From the NCBI GenBank assembly GCA_008711135.1, contig VUAW01000019.1:1-55583 (forward strand): 55,583 nucleotides of DNA, read 5' to 3'. Both the position numbers and the translations under genes were made by a program. This DNA is from Rhodobacteraceae bacterium LNNU 3342 (lineage in GTDB: Bacteria > Pseudomonadota > Alphaproteobacteria > Rhodobacterales > Rhodobacteraceae). This document shows positions 17,511 through 26,630 of this stretch, piece after piece; position 1 is the first letter of the stretch; the number at the start of each line of letters is the position of its first letter. The notes beneath the pieces were generated by a model. The model worked only from the letters and a program-made list of their open reading frames with translations, made no database searches and was not told the DNA's origin.

Positions 17511-20500
17511 CATCGGCTTTGTCCACCGTGGCAAGGATCAGCCCCTCCTGCCGAGCATGGGCACGGGCGAGTTCTGGGTCCTCGACCCGCAGAAGTTCGA
17601 TCTGCTTGACGATCTCGGCGCGGGCGTTGGACATCAGACGGCTGGCTTCGGTCAGGGCCTCGCGCCGGATGGCGGTACGCTCAGACTCTGTCGTGGCGGT
17701 GGCCAGCCGGTTGATGGCCCGTTCCCGCGCAACCCCGATCTCGGCGCTTGCCTGGCGCAGGATGGCCGAGACGGTCTGCATCGAAGGCGGAAGCTGGAAC
17801 GACAGTTCGTCCAGCGCGGTGGAATAGCGGTCCAGCGCGCGAGAGATACAGGCAAGCATGTCCTCGGCTTGGCCCTCATGCTGGTTGCAGCTCTCGATCA
17901 GCAGCGCAACCTCTTCCGATACCGCGGCGAGGCGGGCCAGATCGTCCTGTGGCTGTCTTGCCGTCGGAAGCCCAGACCGAGGGAAACCGGTAAGGACGAT
18001 CACATCTGCGGGGTTTGGCAGCATCGGACCAGGCATCAGGTCATGGGGCGGTGGAGGTTGGATATCAACGAGCGAGGGTGGTTCAACCACGAGCGTCCCC
18101 GGCTGGTAGGTGATATTGTAGTTCACCTCGGCTCCACGGGTCATGCGCGCATCCGATGGGATGATGCTGTAGGTGCCCGGAGGGCTGCCTGCCCTGCCGT
18201 TGCTGTCCAGCCTGACGTTCAGGATCGCATCAGCCTCTGCAACGGACCCGTTCACCAGGTTCCAGCCTAACACCGGCGTCGTGTTGAAGGGCGCCCTGCT
18301 GTCCACGGCGCCGATGGTGATGCTGCGCGGCGTGACCATGAGGGTGCCTGTTTCGTAGGTGATGTCGTAGTTTCCGGTGACATCACCGCCGAGGCCATTG
18401 ATTACGGCGGCACTTGCGGTGACGGTATACGGTGAAGCAGTGACCCATGCACCCTCTGCCGCGCCGTCGCTGCTCAATGTGACGCCTATCAACTTGTCAT
18501 CATAGCGCAGGCCGGATTTGTCGACGCCATTCGTCGGCGGAAAGTCCAGCCGCGTCCCATAGAGCTTGCTGAAGTTCTTGGCCGAAACGATCAGCTTTGC
18601 CCGATCAATGCTCAGCGTCGCGTCCGAGGCAACGATGTCATATACCACCCCATTGGGAGAGATCGTCTGGCCCTTGGTCATGATCGGATAGATGCCGGCG
18701 TTGCGTACGCCCGGGGGCAGGCTGAAAAGACCAGTTACGGGCGGAAGATCGCCTTTTTCGGCAAATACATACTTGCCCACGCCATTTACCTTGCCTGTCA
18801 GAAGCGGCAGCCCCTCGCCGTAAGTGACGACGATTGAGTCCGGCACCGCCCAAAGCACCGGATCGATGCTGTACAGGCGAGGCGGCTGGCCTTTGCCGCC
18901 AGGGGCCCAGACGGCTTCGAAGTCCCACTCATCAGCGATCTCGGTGAAAAGGTCCGGGTCCCGCATCTGCGCGGTTGTCAGGGCTATTCCGCCATCCGAA
19001 GTCTCCTGCCCTGTTGTATTAAGGTCCCAGAAGGACAAGGTGACGGTGCCTGTACCCACTTCGCCTTCGGCATTCGCCCCGACAAGCCCGCCAACGACCA
19101 CGCCCGCTAGTTCCGGGGCGCTGACGGCACCGGTAGCATGAGTATGAACGACGGCGCCGTAGTTTACGCCGACCAAGCCACCGACCGTCCCGGGCAGGTT
19201 CCCGGAGAAGGTGACCGGCGTGGTAGAGTAGGAGTTGACGATGCTGCCGTGATTATTTCCAACAAGACCACCAAGTGCCGAAGCCGGAAGGTCGAACCCG
19301 CCTTCGCCGTTCAGGGCGACCTGCACGTTGCCAGAGGCGCGGGCGCGGGCGATTTCTCCACTGTTCCAGCCTACCAAGCCCCCGGTCCAGACGACGGCGT
19401 CGCCGGCCACCGTGACGTCACCGTCTGCATAAACGTCGCTGAGCGCCCCTTCATTGCCCCCGATCAGCCCGCCTACACTGGCAACGCTTCCGGTTTCTGC
19501 CTCGGCGGCCAATTCGACGCTCACGTCGCCAGTAGCGTAGGAGGCTTCCACGTTCCCGGAGCTCTCTCCGATCAGACCGCCCGCGCGCAGATCCCCTTTC
19601 GTAGCGATGTTCATGTCCACGTTCGCTGTGGCCTGTGACACCGCACCGTCATTCGTGGCTGCCAGCCCGCCCAGCACAACGTCTCGACCTCCCCCTGAAT
19701 CACCTTGCGTGAGCGTAATGCTGCCGGCCGCGGCAACATTGCTCAGCGTCGCACCGTTCTCGCCCACCAGCCCGCCCATGCTCCAGTCGCCGGCACCGGA
19801 CTGATTGATTGCCGCGTCGGCGCTGGAGTTCGTGATGCTGTCCCCGGTGATTGTGCGGCCTGCCAATCCGCCGATCACGGACCGCGTGGAAGACCCTTCA
19901 CCGGGATCGAGGCTGGATGTGATGGCGCCTTCATAGGCGCTGCCGGTGATGGTCGTTCCGCCAAGCGAGGTTCCGATCAGCCCGCCCGCAACCGCGATAT
20001 CGGCAAATCCGCCGAAGGTCAGATTGACGTGCGATTGTACATTAGTGATGGTGCCGCTGCCAAAGGCACCGGCCACGCCGCCAAAGTTGCCGTAGCTGGC
20101 ATAGGGATTGCCGAGGGTGGCGTTGATCAGTCCGGTGACCAGCACATCTTCGATCAGGTTCGGTTTGGCACCAGCCTCGGCACGTCCGACCAGCCCGCCC
20201 ATATCGGGGCCAAAGGCCAAGTCAGCGGTCATGTTGATGCCAAGCAGGCTCAGGTCCCTGATCGTCGCACCAGCGATGACGCCAAAGAGCCCGCCCGCTG
20301 TTTCGCCCATAAGTGTCTGCGTCAGCCCCGTCACGGCGTGGCCACCACCGTCAAGGGTCCCGGTGAACGGGTTCAAATCGCTGCCAATGGGACGGAAACC
20401 GGCGCCGTCATTCCACCCGCTCGTGCCCGCGGCCGCGATGTCCGTGCCAAGCTGGTAATGATTGTTTGCGTAGTTCTGCGAGCCGATGCCTTGCAACCCA

Positions 20501-22452
20501 TAGACGTCGGTGATGATGTACGGCGTCGCCTCGCTGCCGTTACCGCCGGACGCCCGCAGGAACCCGGCCCCTGCGCCAATCCTGAAGTCCCGCGTCTCGA
20601 AGCTCGGAAGCGTGGCAGCAAGCTGAATCCATTCCGACTCTGCCCCGAGGCTGAAGCTGCCGACGTTCACGCTGTCGGAGGCGATGATCTGGCCCCCGCT
20701 AATCAGCAAGGCCCCATCCTGCCCTTGCAGCGCTGCGTTCAGGGCGACCGCCTCACCGCCAGAAAGTTCCAGCGTGCCGGTTCCACCCCAGTTCAGCGCG
20801 CCATTGACGGTAAGCGCTCCACCGGCGGTCATCTTCACGTCGCCGAACCCGCCCCACGTCATCGGCGCGTTGACCAGGATGTTGTTGTCGGCCTCTAGTT
20901 CGAGCATCCCTTTGCCTGTGCCGGCCGGGAAGGTGAAGGTCATTGCGGTGTCTACCATAATGTTGCCGATCCCATCGCCGTTCTCCCCGCTGCTCGACAG
21001 GCTGTAGGTGCCTTGCCGGGCGAGAAGCTCGTAGATCGTTCCGCTTAGTATCTGGTTGTAGTTATCCGGGTCTTCGGAATATTCATCGACAATGCGGAAG
21101 CCATGAGCGTCGAAGACAGCTGCACCCGCAATGCCTTGGGGCGCGTTAAGCAGGATGTCGGCGCTGCGGATCTCCACGTTGCCATCGCCGGAAATCTCGA
21201 CGCGACCACCGTTGCCGCCTTGTTCGCCACCCTGAACCGAAACCCCACCGGCGAAATGCGTCAGAGCGTCCGACCACAGGATGATCCGGCCACCGTCGGC
21301 GTTGCCAACGCCATTCGCGCTTACCCGTGCGCCAGCCTCCACATGCGTCTGGCGGGCACGGGGCAGGATGCCGTCCCCGCCTTGAGCGACGCCAATGCTG
21401 ATGATGCCACCGTTTTCCGCACCGCTCGCATCAAGAAACGCCGACTCCGTCAGGCTGATGCTGTCGCCGGTGATCGTGATCTCGCCTCGCTCCGGGCGGG
21501 CGGCAGGCCGCAGGGCAACCTTGGGCGCTGTTTCGACCCTTGGGGACGGGTTGGTATAAATCTGACCGGAAACCTGCACCGTTCCACCCGATCCGCCGCC
21601 CAGCACCACCCGGCCAGAGCGGCCGGACACGCTCCGCGCCTCTATCACGCCGGACATGTTGATGACGTTGCGAGCCATGTCGCGCGCGGTGGCTGCGCGG
21701 AGCTCGATCATGCCGCCTTCGGCCGAGATGGTTCCGCGCTGTTCGATCATCGCCAGCACTTCGCTGCTTTGCTCGGGGGGCAGTGCCACTGACAGGAAGT
21801 CATCCCCGCTGAGGTTCAGCGTCGCCTGTCGCGCCGCGCCAAGCCCGACCTGTCCTAGCGGGACGTTGATAATCCCTGCGTTCTTCACCCGTCCGCCAAG
21901 AAGCGCAGCATATCCACCGTCGATGATATGAATCTCGCCCCTGTTGACCGTTCGGCCCGGCTGGTCACCATGAAACTGCAGTCGGCCCGCCATGAAATTC
22001 TCAGTAGAAATCCCGAGTGTCGAGGCGACAAAGCCCGCTGTTTCCACGCGACCGGACTGGCCAATGATGATGCCATTCGGGTTGACGACGAAGACCTGGC
22101 CGTTGGCGCCGAGGAACCCGTCGATACGGGTCAGGCTGTCCCCGGTCACGCGGTTCAAGAGTGCCGACTGCCGTCCCGGCTGATGTACGTCGACAGTCCC
22201 GCCGGTGCCGATGTTGAAGCTTCTCCAGTCGATGACGGCGCGGTTGCTGCCCTGGTTGATCTGCATCGAACCGGGCTTTTCGACCTTGACCGTGGCACTG
22301 CCGGCGACGACGTTGTGGCCCTCTGGCAAGGCTTGCGCGGCCACGACGCCGGGCACCAGGGCAGTGCATGCAAGAAGCGCCTGCCAAAGGCGCTCTCGCC
22401 TAGAAGCGATAGGAACTGACGATCGTGAAGCGTCCAGGATCCTTTTGGTCAT
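17482..22452 (-). CDS. TpsA exoprotein: haemagglutinin secretion domain, GLUG and MBG repeats
   Basis: This 1656-residue protein has an extended signal peptide (to about residue 40) and then a two-partner-secretion domain: [18 protein letters not shown] and [16 protein letters not shown], the NPNG motif typical of FhaB-type proteins. A predicted beta-helix follows. About residues 690-1230 contain roughly a dozen GLUG-type repeats (GGLVGxN-like). These are followed by MBG-like Ig-fold modules (from [15 protein letters not shown]; strands ending [12 protein letters not shown]). The last 190 residues are predicted helical with paired cysteines (ESCNQ and MLACIS). It should be threaded to the surface by the TpsB protein encoded upstream, with which it overlaps by 53 bases. 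Adhesion or surface coating is the family role. Confidence 0.9.
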   Translation of the reverse strand: MTKRILDASRSSVPIASRRERLWQALLACTALVPGVVAAQALPEGHNVVAGSATVKVEKPGSMQINQGSNRAVIDWRSFNIGTGGTVDVHQPGRQSALLNRVTGDSLTRIDGFLGANGQVFVVNPNGIIIGQSGRVETAGFVASTLGISTENFMAGRLQFHGDQPGRTVNRGEIHIIDGGYAALLGGRVKNAGIINVPLGQVGLGAARQATLNLSGDDFLSVALPPEQSSEVLAMIEQRGTISAEGGMIELRAATARDMARNVINMSGVIEARSVSGRSGRVVLGGGSGGTVQVSGQIYTNPSPRVETAPKVALRPAARPERGEITITGDSISLTESAFLDASGAENGGIISIGVAQGGDGILPRARQTHVEAGARVSANGVGNADGGRIILWSDALTHFAGGVSVQGGEQGGNGGRVEISGDGNVEIRSADILLNAPQGIAGAAVFDAHGFRIVDEYSEDPDNYNQILSGTIYELLARQGTYSLSSSGENGDGIGNIMVDTAMTFTFPAGTGKGMLELEADNNILVNAPMTWGGFGDVKMTAGGALTVNGALNWGGTGTLELSGGEAVALNAALQGQDGALLISGGQIIASDSVNVGSFSLGAESEWIQLAATLPSFETRDFRIGAGAGFLRASGGNGSEATPYIITDVYGLQGIGSQNYANNHYQLGTDIAAAGTSGWNDGAGFRPIGSDLNPFTGTLDGGGHAVTGLTQTLMGETAGGLFGVIAGATIRDLSLLGINMTADLAFGPDMGGLVGRAEAGAKPNLIEDVLVTGLINATLGNPYASYGNFGGVAGAFGSGTITNVQSHVNLTFGGFADIAVAGGLIGTSLGGTTITGSAYEGAITSSLDPGEGSSTRSVIGGLAGRTITGDSITNSSADAAINQSGAGDWSMGGLVGENGATLSNVAAAGSITLTQGDSGGGRDVVLGGLAATNDGAVSQATANVDMNIATKGDLRAGGLIGESSGNVEASYATGDVSVELAAEAETGSVASVGGLIGGNEGALSDVYADGDVTVAGDAVVWTGGLVGWNSGEIARARASGNVQVALNGEGGFDLPASALGGLVGNNHGSIVNSYSTTPVTFSGNLPGTVGGLVGVNYGAVVHTHATGAVSAPELAGVVVGGLVGANAEGEVGTGTVTLSFWDLNTTGQETSDGGIALTTAQMRDPDLFTEIADEWDFEAVWAPGGKGQPPRLYSIDPVLWAVPDSIVVTYGEGLPLLTGKVNGVGKYVFAEKGDLPPVTGLFSLPPGVRNAGIYPIMTKGQTISPNGVVYDIVASDATLSIDRAKLIVSAKNFSKLYGTRLDFPPTNGVDKSGLRYDDKLIGVTLSSDGAAEGAWVTASPYTVTASAAVINGLGGDVTGNYDITYETGTLMVTPRSITIGAVDSRAPFNTTPVLGWNLVNGSVAEADAILNVRLDSNGRAGSPPGTYSIIPSDARMTRGAEVNYNITYQPGTLVVEPPSLVDIQPPPPHDLMPGPMLPNPADVIVLTGFPRSGLPTARQPQDDLARLAAVSEEVALLIESCNQHEGQAEDMLACISRALDRYSTALDELSFQLPPSMQTVSAILRQASAEIGVARERAINRLATATTESERTAIRREALTEASRLMSNARAEIVKQIELLRVEDPELARAHARQEGLILATVDKADATLARAVGL

Positions 22453-24133
22453 CGTCGCGGCTCCCTTTGCCGTATTCGATTCTGACGACTGCGGAAGAAT
22501 AGTTCGGGTCGCGGATCAGCCGCAGGTCCACGCCGATGCCAAAGGAGGTCGCGGTGAGGTTCGCGGCTTCCTCCCGTGTTGGATTTTCCAGATGCAGCGA
22601 ACCGACCGAGGCAAAGACATAGGGGCTGATGACCATTGGATAGCCAAAGCCCTGCGCCGCGAAGTCCCGCGCCAGTTCGCTGCGCAACGACCAGCCTGAA
22701 TCGCCCGTGAGGGTGCCCAGATCAAAGGCGGAAAGCGCCTCGGACGAGGCGATGCCGATCTGCTCGCTCGAAAGCAGCGGGTTGCCGAACGAGGTCTGCG
22801 CCTGCCCAGCTAGGCTGAAGTTCCATGCCTGCTGGAAGGTGCGGCTGTAGCGGAATGATAATTCCAGCTTGCGGAAATCCGCATCCGCCCCTTGCCGCGA
22901 AAGTAGTGTGCCACCGATTGCGTCATCCGCCCCGCGTGCGCCAAGCGCGTCCAGTCCCAGCGACAGCACCGCACCTGCCCGGAACTCGCTGTTGCCGGAA
23001 AGCTGCCAAGTACCTTCGGCCCCGAACCGCAGGACGCGGGTCCGGTCCCGGTAGATCGGAAAATCCCCGGCAATGGTTTCGAGGTCCAGACTGGCGTTCT
23101 GCATGTCCAAGGCGGCGGTCACCGATATGTTGCGCCGTATCGAGCGCACGACGGGATAGTACAGCCGCAGCGACAGCCGCTCGAAGTCCGACAGGCTAGC
23201 GTTGGCCCTGGTGTCGGGTCCAGTCTTGGAACTTGCAGCCTCGATCCCGAAGGTCAGGCCGTTGGTGCCGATGGGGAAGACCGCGCCCCAAGCCACCGTG
23301 CGAAGTTGCGCCCGATCCGTGAAGTATCCGCCATCCCCAACCTTCGGATGCCCGGAGGCGCGCAGATAGAACACCTCTCCCCATCCGAGGTGGTTGTTGA
23401 ATTCCAGACCCGCGCTGAAGTTCAGCCGGCCAAGCGACTTGGAAAAGGTGTTGTCCAGCCCAACAAAGCCGGTGATCGACCGGAACTGGGGGTTGAGGAT
23501 GATGACCGTGCCGCCCGGACGCGCGCCCGTCGACAAAGCCGACCCAAGCGCCACCCCGAACATGTCGCCGGCCAGCAGCAGCCGGCGCTCCAGGTCCGGA
23601 AGGCGCAGCGATGGCTGGTCCACCAGCGGCGCCGTCATGGCATCAAGCCGCGTGCGCAGGGGCGCGGGGGCAGCGCTGGTTTCGACCCGCTCGACAAACC
23701 CGTTGATCACGGTCAACCGCAGAGTGCCGCCGTCTTCCAGTTCCTGGGCGGGGATGACCACGCGTGACAGGACGTACCCTTGCTCCACATAGGCCGCTTC
23801 CAGCTCCGAGGCGGCCACGAAGATCTCGGACACCGGGATGCGCCTGCCCGTCAGCCGCTGGTGCAGCGCGGCGATCTCGGCATTGCCGCCGGGCAGGGGG
23901 TTCTCGACCTCGACGCCCTGCAGAAGAATCGACAGTTGTTCCGCCCCCTCGGGCACCGCGAGCCCCGGTGCGCCGCTGAAGACAAGCGAGCCGGTCATAC
24001 GCTGCAGCGGGGGCTGATAGGTGTCCTGCGTGATCTGCGCCGCCGTCTGCGACAGCGCTGCACCGGTCATCAGGGCCAGCGCCGCCACCGCACTCAGGCT
24101 GATCCGGCGAAACCTGCGTCCTGCAAAAGCCAA
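22400..24133 (-). CDS. TpsB outer-membrane transporter (ShlB/FhaC/HecB type)
   Basis: The 577-residue product has a signal peptide ([17 protein letters not shown]), a POTRA region ([35 protein letters not shown] is split over about residues 90-125, then [13 protein letters not shown]) and a C-terminal 16-strand barrel ending in Phe (SSYRF), as expected for an outer-membrane protein. TpsB proteins recognise the N-terminal domain of their TpsA substrate and move it across the outer membrane. A TTG at 24133, seven bases after GGGGAGGG, is the preferred start; a TTG at 24166 is possible and no ATG fits. Its 3' end overlaps the tpsA start by 53 bases. Confidence 0.9.
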   Translation of the reverse strand: MAFAGRRFRRISLSAVAALALMTGAALSQTAAQITQDTYQPPLQRMTGSLVFSGAPGLAVPEGAEQLSILLQGVEVENPLPGGNAEIAALHQRLTGRRIPVSEIFVAASELEAAYVEQGYVLSRVVIPAQELEDGGTLRLTVINGFVERVETSAAPAPLRTRLDAMTAPLVDQPSLRLPDLERRLLLAGDMFGVALGSALSTGARPGGTVIILNPQFRSITGFVGLDNTFSKSLGRLNFSAGLEFNNHLGWGEVFYLRASGHPKVGDGGYFTDRAQLRTVAWGAVFPIGTNGLTFGIEAASSKTGPDTRANASLSDFERLSLRLYYPVVRSIRRNISVTAALDMQNASLDLETIAGDFPIYRDRTRVLRFGAEGTWQLSGNSEFRAGAVLSLGLDALGARGADDAIGGTLLSRQGADADFRKLELSFRYSRTFQQAWNFSLAGQAQTSFGNPLLSSEQIGIASSEALSAFDLGTLTGDSGWSLRSELARDFAAQGFGYPMVISPYVFASVGSLHLENPTREEAANLTATSFGIGVDLRLIRDPNYSSAVVRIEYGKGSRDDDQKDPGRFTIVSSYRF

Positions 24134-24254
24134 ACTCGTCCCTCCCCAGCAAGGGGCGCAAGGCAACGCGACGCCGTCAGGCGGCCACGGACCGTGAACC
24201 CTCGTAGCACTTCATGGTTTGGCCCGTCCCCGGAACGGGACCGGGAGAGGCAAC

Positions 24255-24836
24255 TCAGCTCAGAGCCTGAAACTCGACCCGCCGGTTTGCCGCAGAGGCG
24301 GGATCAGCCGGATCCGCCAGAAAACGTTTCCCCAGCCCCCGCGCTTCAAGCCGCGAAGCGGCGATGCCACAGTCCTGCACCAGCCAGCGACGGACCTCTT
24401 CGGCCCGCAGGCGCGACAGGTTCTCGTTATAGGCGTCGCTGCCCATGCCGTCGGTATGGCCGATGATCTGGAACAGCCCCACGTCGGACCTGTGCATTGC
24501 CCGGCACATCGTTTGCAGCGTCGGACGCTGATCAGGCGCGATGGTGGCAGAGTCGAAGGCAAAGCGGATGGCAAGATCGACGGTGATCTCCGGCTGGAAG
24601 TTGCCATAGACCACTGCTGTCTCGCCCTCGGCCGCAGCCCGTTCGGGTGCGGGCCCGCCGGGGGTTATCGTGACCAGATCAAGCCCGCGGGTTTTCTGGC
24701 CGCTGGCGGTTGCACGGTACATGTCGCGCTGTGCCTCGAACCGGTGCAGGATTTCGTCTTCGGTCAGATCCTGCGCGTGGATCGACCCGCCGATAAGACA
24801 GAGGATGACCGAGATTACGTGACCAGACCGAAGCAT
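24255..24836 (-). CDS. Exported OmpA-like protein
   Basis: The 193-residue product has a signal peptide (VISVILCLIGGSIHAQ) and a C-terminal OmpA peptidoglycan-binding domain: RFAFDSATIAPDQRPTL, IIGHTDGMGSDAYNENLSRLRA, and ARGLGKRFLADP with ANRRVEF. It probably sits in the periplasm bound to peptidoglycan. It is the first gene behind the promoter at 24874-24902 and precedes tpsB by about 120 bases, so it likely serves the two-partner secretion operon rather than the type VI locus. ATG 24836 was chosen because in-frame starts further upstream (24878) fall inside the promoter and lack a ribosome site. Confidence 0.85.
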   Translation of the reverse strand: MLRSGHVISVILCLIGGSIHAQDLTEDEILHRFEAQRDMYRATASGQKTRGLDLVTITPGGPAPERAAAEGETAVVYGNFQPEITVDLAIRFAFDSATIAPDQRPTLQTMCRAMHRSDVGLFQIIGHTDGMGSDAYNENLSRLRAEEVRRWLVQDCGIAASRLEARGLGKRFLADPADPASAANRRVEFQALS

Positions 24837-24873
24837 GTGAGCCACCATAAGAAAAGAGTATCCCAGTTTGGCC

Positions 24874-24902
24874 ATCATAGACTAGAATTAACCTGTTTTC
24901 AA
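24874..24902 (-). promoter_or_regulatory. Sigma70-type promoter of the two-partner secretion/caspase operon
   Basis: Read on the minus strand, TTGAAA (complement of 24897-24902) and TATGAT (complement of 24874-24879) are separated by exactly 17 bases, a near-consensus housekeeping promoter in an AT-rich patch. The predicted transcript starts about 30 bases before the OmpA-like ATG. A 6-bp inverted repeat overlaps the -35 element. Confidence 0.7.
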
Positions 24903-24906
24903 TTCT
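24884..24906. promoter_or_regulatory. Inverted repeat over the -35 element: candidate operator
   Basis: AGAATT (24884-24889) and AATTCT (24901-24906) form a perfect 6-bp inverted repeat with an 11-base spacer. It spans the -35 box and spacer of the promoter just described, and lies about 50 bases upstream of the divergent phosphatase start. A bound protein could repress the secretion operon or switch between the two directions. No regulator is assigned. Confidence 0.4.
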
Positions 24907-24952
24907 TCCGCCGTGTCGGGACGACATTGCCTTGTCCGCGAAAGATCATCCG

Positions 24953-25708
24953 ATGAAGGATCCGGTCACCCGCCGCGGGCTTGTGGCGCGCGGGGCGGGG
25001 CTGACCCATCGCGGGGCAGTGCGCGACCATAACGAGGACGCAATTCTTGTCGATCCCTCGGGCCGGGTGTGGGCGATTGCAGACGGGATGGGCGGGCACG
25101 AATTTGGCGGCTACGCGGCGGACCGGTTGATCGACGCGCTTGAAACCATCTCGGACACCGAGGACCCCGTGCAGGCGCTGACGGGACGCTTTGCCGCCGC
25201 CGATGCCGAAATCGCGGCGCGGGCGCGGGCTGAAGGCGTTGTAATAGGTGCCACCGCCGTCGCCGCCGTGATCCGGCGGGGGCAGGCGGTGCTGGCTTGG
25301 GCAGGGGATGCGCGCGGCTATCTGTTGCGCGACGGGCGGCTGGTGCCGCTGACCCGGGATCATTCGCTGGTGCAGGAGATGGTCGATTCCGGCCAGTTGG
25401 CGCCCGAGGCAGCGCGCTCCCATCCGCAGGCCAACATTGTCACCCGCGCGGTTGGCGTCGGCGGCGAACCCGAGCTTGCAACGCTGACCCTCGCCCCCAA
25501 GGACCGGCTGCTGCTTTGTTCCGACGGGCTGACACACGTGCTTGACGATGACGAACTGGCCGAGGCGTTGAACGCGACGCGTCCCGGCGTCGCGCTGGCG
25601 GCAGGCACGCCCGCGGATGCGGCCTGTGCCTTGCTGTTGCAGCAGACGCTGGCGGGGGGTGCGCCGGACAACGTATCGGTCGTCGTGATCGACGTGGGGA
25701 CGGGCTGA
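24953..25708 (+). CDS. pppA: PP2C-type Ser/Thr phosphatase of the type VI locus
   Basis: The 251-residue product shows the PP2C metal-site motifs in order: RDHNED (residues 25-29), DGMGGHE (44-50), LLCSDGLTHVLDD and the final APDNVSVVVIDV. PppA-type phosphatases counteract the PpkA kinase to switch type VI firing off through the FHA protein; a PpkA-like kinase and a TagH-like FHA protein are encoded in this same locus. ATG 24953 is preferred to the in-frame TTG at 24932. The next gene begins one base after its stop. It is divergent from the OmpA-like gene. Confidence 0.92.
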   Translation: MKDPVTRRGLVARGAGLTHRGAVRDHNEDAILVDPSGRVWAIADGMGGHEFGGYAADRLIDALETISDTEDPVQALTGRFAAADAEIAARARAEGVVIGATAVAAVIRRGQAVLAWAGDARGYLLRDGRLVPLTRDHSLVQEMVDSGQLAPEAARSHPQANIVTRAVGVGGEPELATLTLAPKDRLLLCSDGLTHVLDDDELAEALNATRPGVALAAGTPADAACALLLQQTLAGGAPDNVSVVVIDVGTG

Positions 25709-25709
25709 G

Positions 25710-26630
25710 ATGCGCCGGCCGACGATGCCGCCGCGTGCTCCCCGGGTCCAGAGACCCGTGGGCACTTTGGCCGCGCCGATCATCGTCGCTACCGGCGTCG
25801 TGGTCGGCGCCATCGCATTCGCATTGACGACCTGGCTTCTGGACAGTGCCGATCAGGCAACTGAACTTCGCTTATCCCGGCTTGAGGGAGAGATCGCCGC
25901 GCTTCGCGAGGAAATGGCCTCGAACCGGACGGAACGCGCTGGCCTGCGGGCGGATCTGGCGCAACTGCGCGACGATCTGAGCCTTGTGGCAAATCAGGCC
26001 CCCGTTGCGCCAGCGGTACAGACGCTGCCGCCTAGTAACGCAGGCAGCGACCTCGGCGGCGAAGATTTCGAGGCGCCGCCCACCGAGGCGCTGACCGAGC
26101 AGATGAAGCTTGCGAAGGTCCGCTTCAACAAGGGAGTCACCCAGCCACGCAATGCCACGATGCTGGAACTGCTGGGCCATCCCCGCGACAGCTATGACAC
26201 GAACTGCCAGCCGGTCACCAACCAGCGGCTCAGGGAACTTCTGGAAACGCGGCAGGTCGGGCCGATCACTGTCACCATGCTGAAGCCGGCGCTGGAAAGC
26301 TTGGGCCGGGTCCTTGACCGGATTCAGGCCAGCGATCCCGACATCTATGGCAAGATCGGCACCGCAGGGGCCCTGTGTGCGCGGCTGATCCGGGGTTCAA
26401 CACGGTCTGTCTCGAACCATTCATGGGGGACGGCCATCGACATCACGCTTGAAGGGCAGCTTGACCCGTTTGCGGATGGTGGAACGCAGTTCGGCCTGCT
26501 GATCCTGGCCGAGTACTTCAACGAAGAAGGCTGGTTCTGGGGTGCGGCCTATAACAGCCGCGAGGATTCCATGCACTTCGAGGTGGGCGAGGAAACGCTT
26601 CGCAAATGGAAGGCCGAGGGGAGACTGTAG
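25710..26630 (+). CDS. Membrane-anchored M15-family peptidoglycan peptidase
   Basis: This 306-residue protein has one N-terminal membrane helix (about residues 20-44), a predicted coiled coil (about 50-93, heptad-like LSRLEGEIAALREEM), a Pro-rich linker and a C-terminal M15-type zinc peptidase domain. Zinc ligands fit SNHSWGTAIDI (His 237, Asp 244) and SMHFEV (His 289). The domain should lie in the periplasm and cut peptide stems of peptidoglycan. Type VI loci often carry such a housekeeping murein hydrolase (for example TagX in Acinetobacter) to let the trans-envelope complex through. The absence of a neighbouring immunity gene and its anchor argue against a toxin. The TssM-like gene overlaps its 3' end by 25 bases. 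Confidence 0.85.
   Translation: MRRPTMPPRAPRVQRPVGTLAAPIIVATGVVVGAIAFALTTWLLDSADQATELRLSRLEGEIAALREEMASNRTERAGLRADLAQLRDDLSLVANQAPVAPAVQTLPPSNAGSDLGGEDFEAPPTEALTEQMKLAKVRFNKGVTQPRNATMLELLGHPRDSYDTNCQPVTNQRLRELLETRQVGPITVTMLKPALESLGRVLDRIQASDPDIYGKIGTAGALCARLIRGSTRSVSNHSWGTAIDITLEGQLDPFADGGTQFGLLILAEYFNEEGWFWGAAYNSREDSMHFEVGEETLRKWKAEGRL

Noticed and set aside
18900-20400. Tandem DNA repeat or CRISPR-like array in the tpsA gene
   Set aside because: The periodicity comes from GLUG protein repeats (GGLVGxN); the DNA units are degenerate and coding.
25710-26630. M15 peptidase as a type VI toxin
   Set aside because: It has its own membrane anchor, no immunity gene follows, and no PAAR or VgrG fusion is present.
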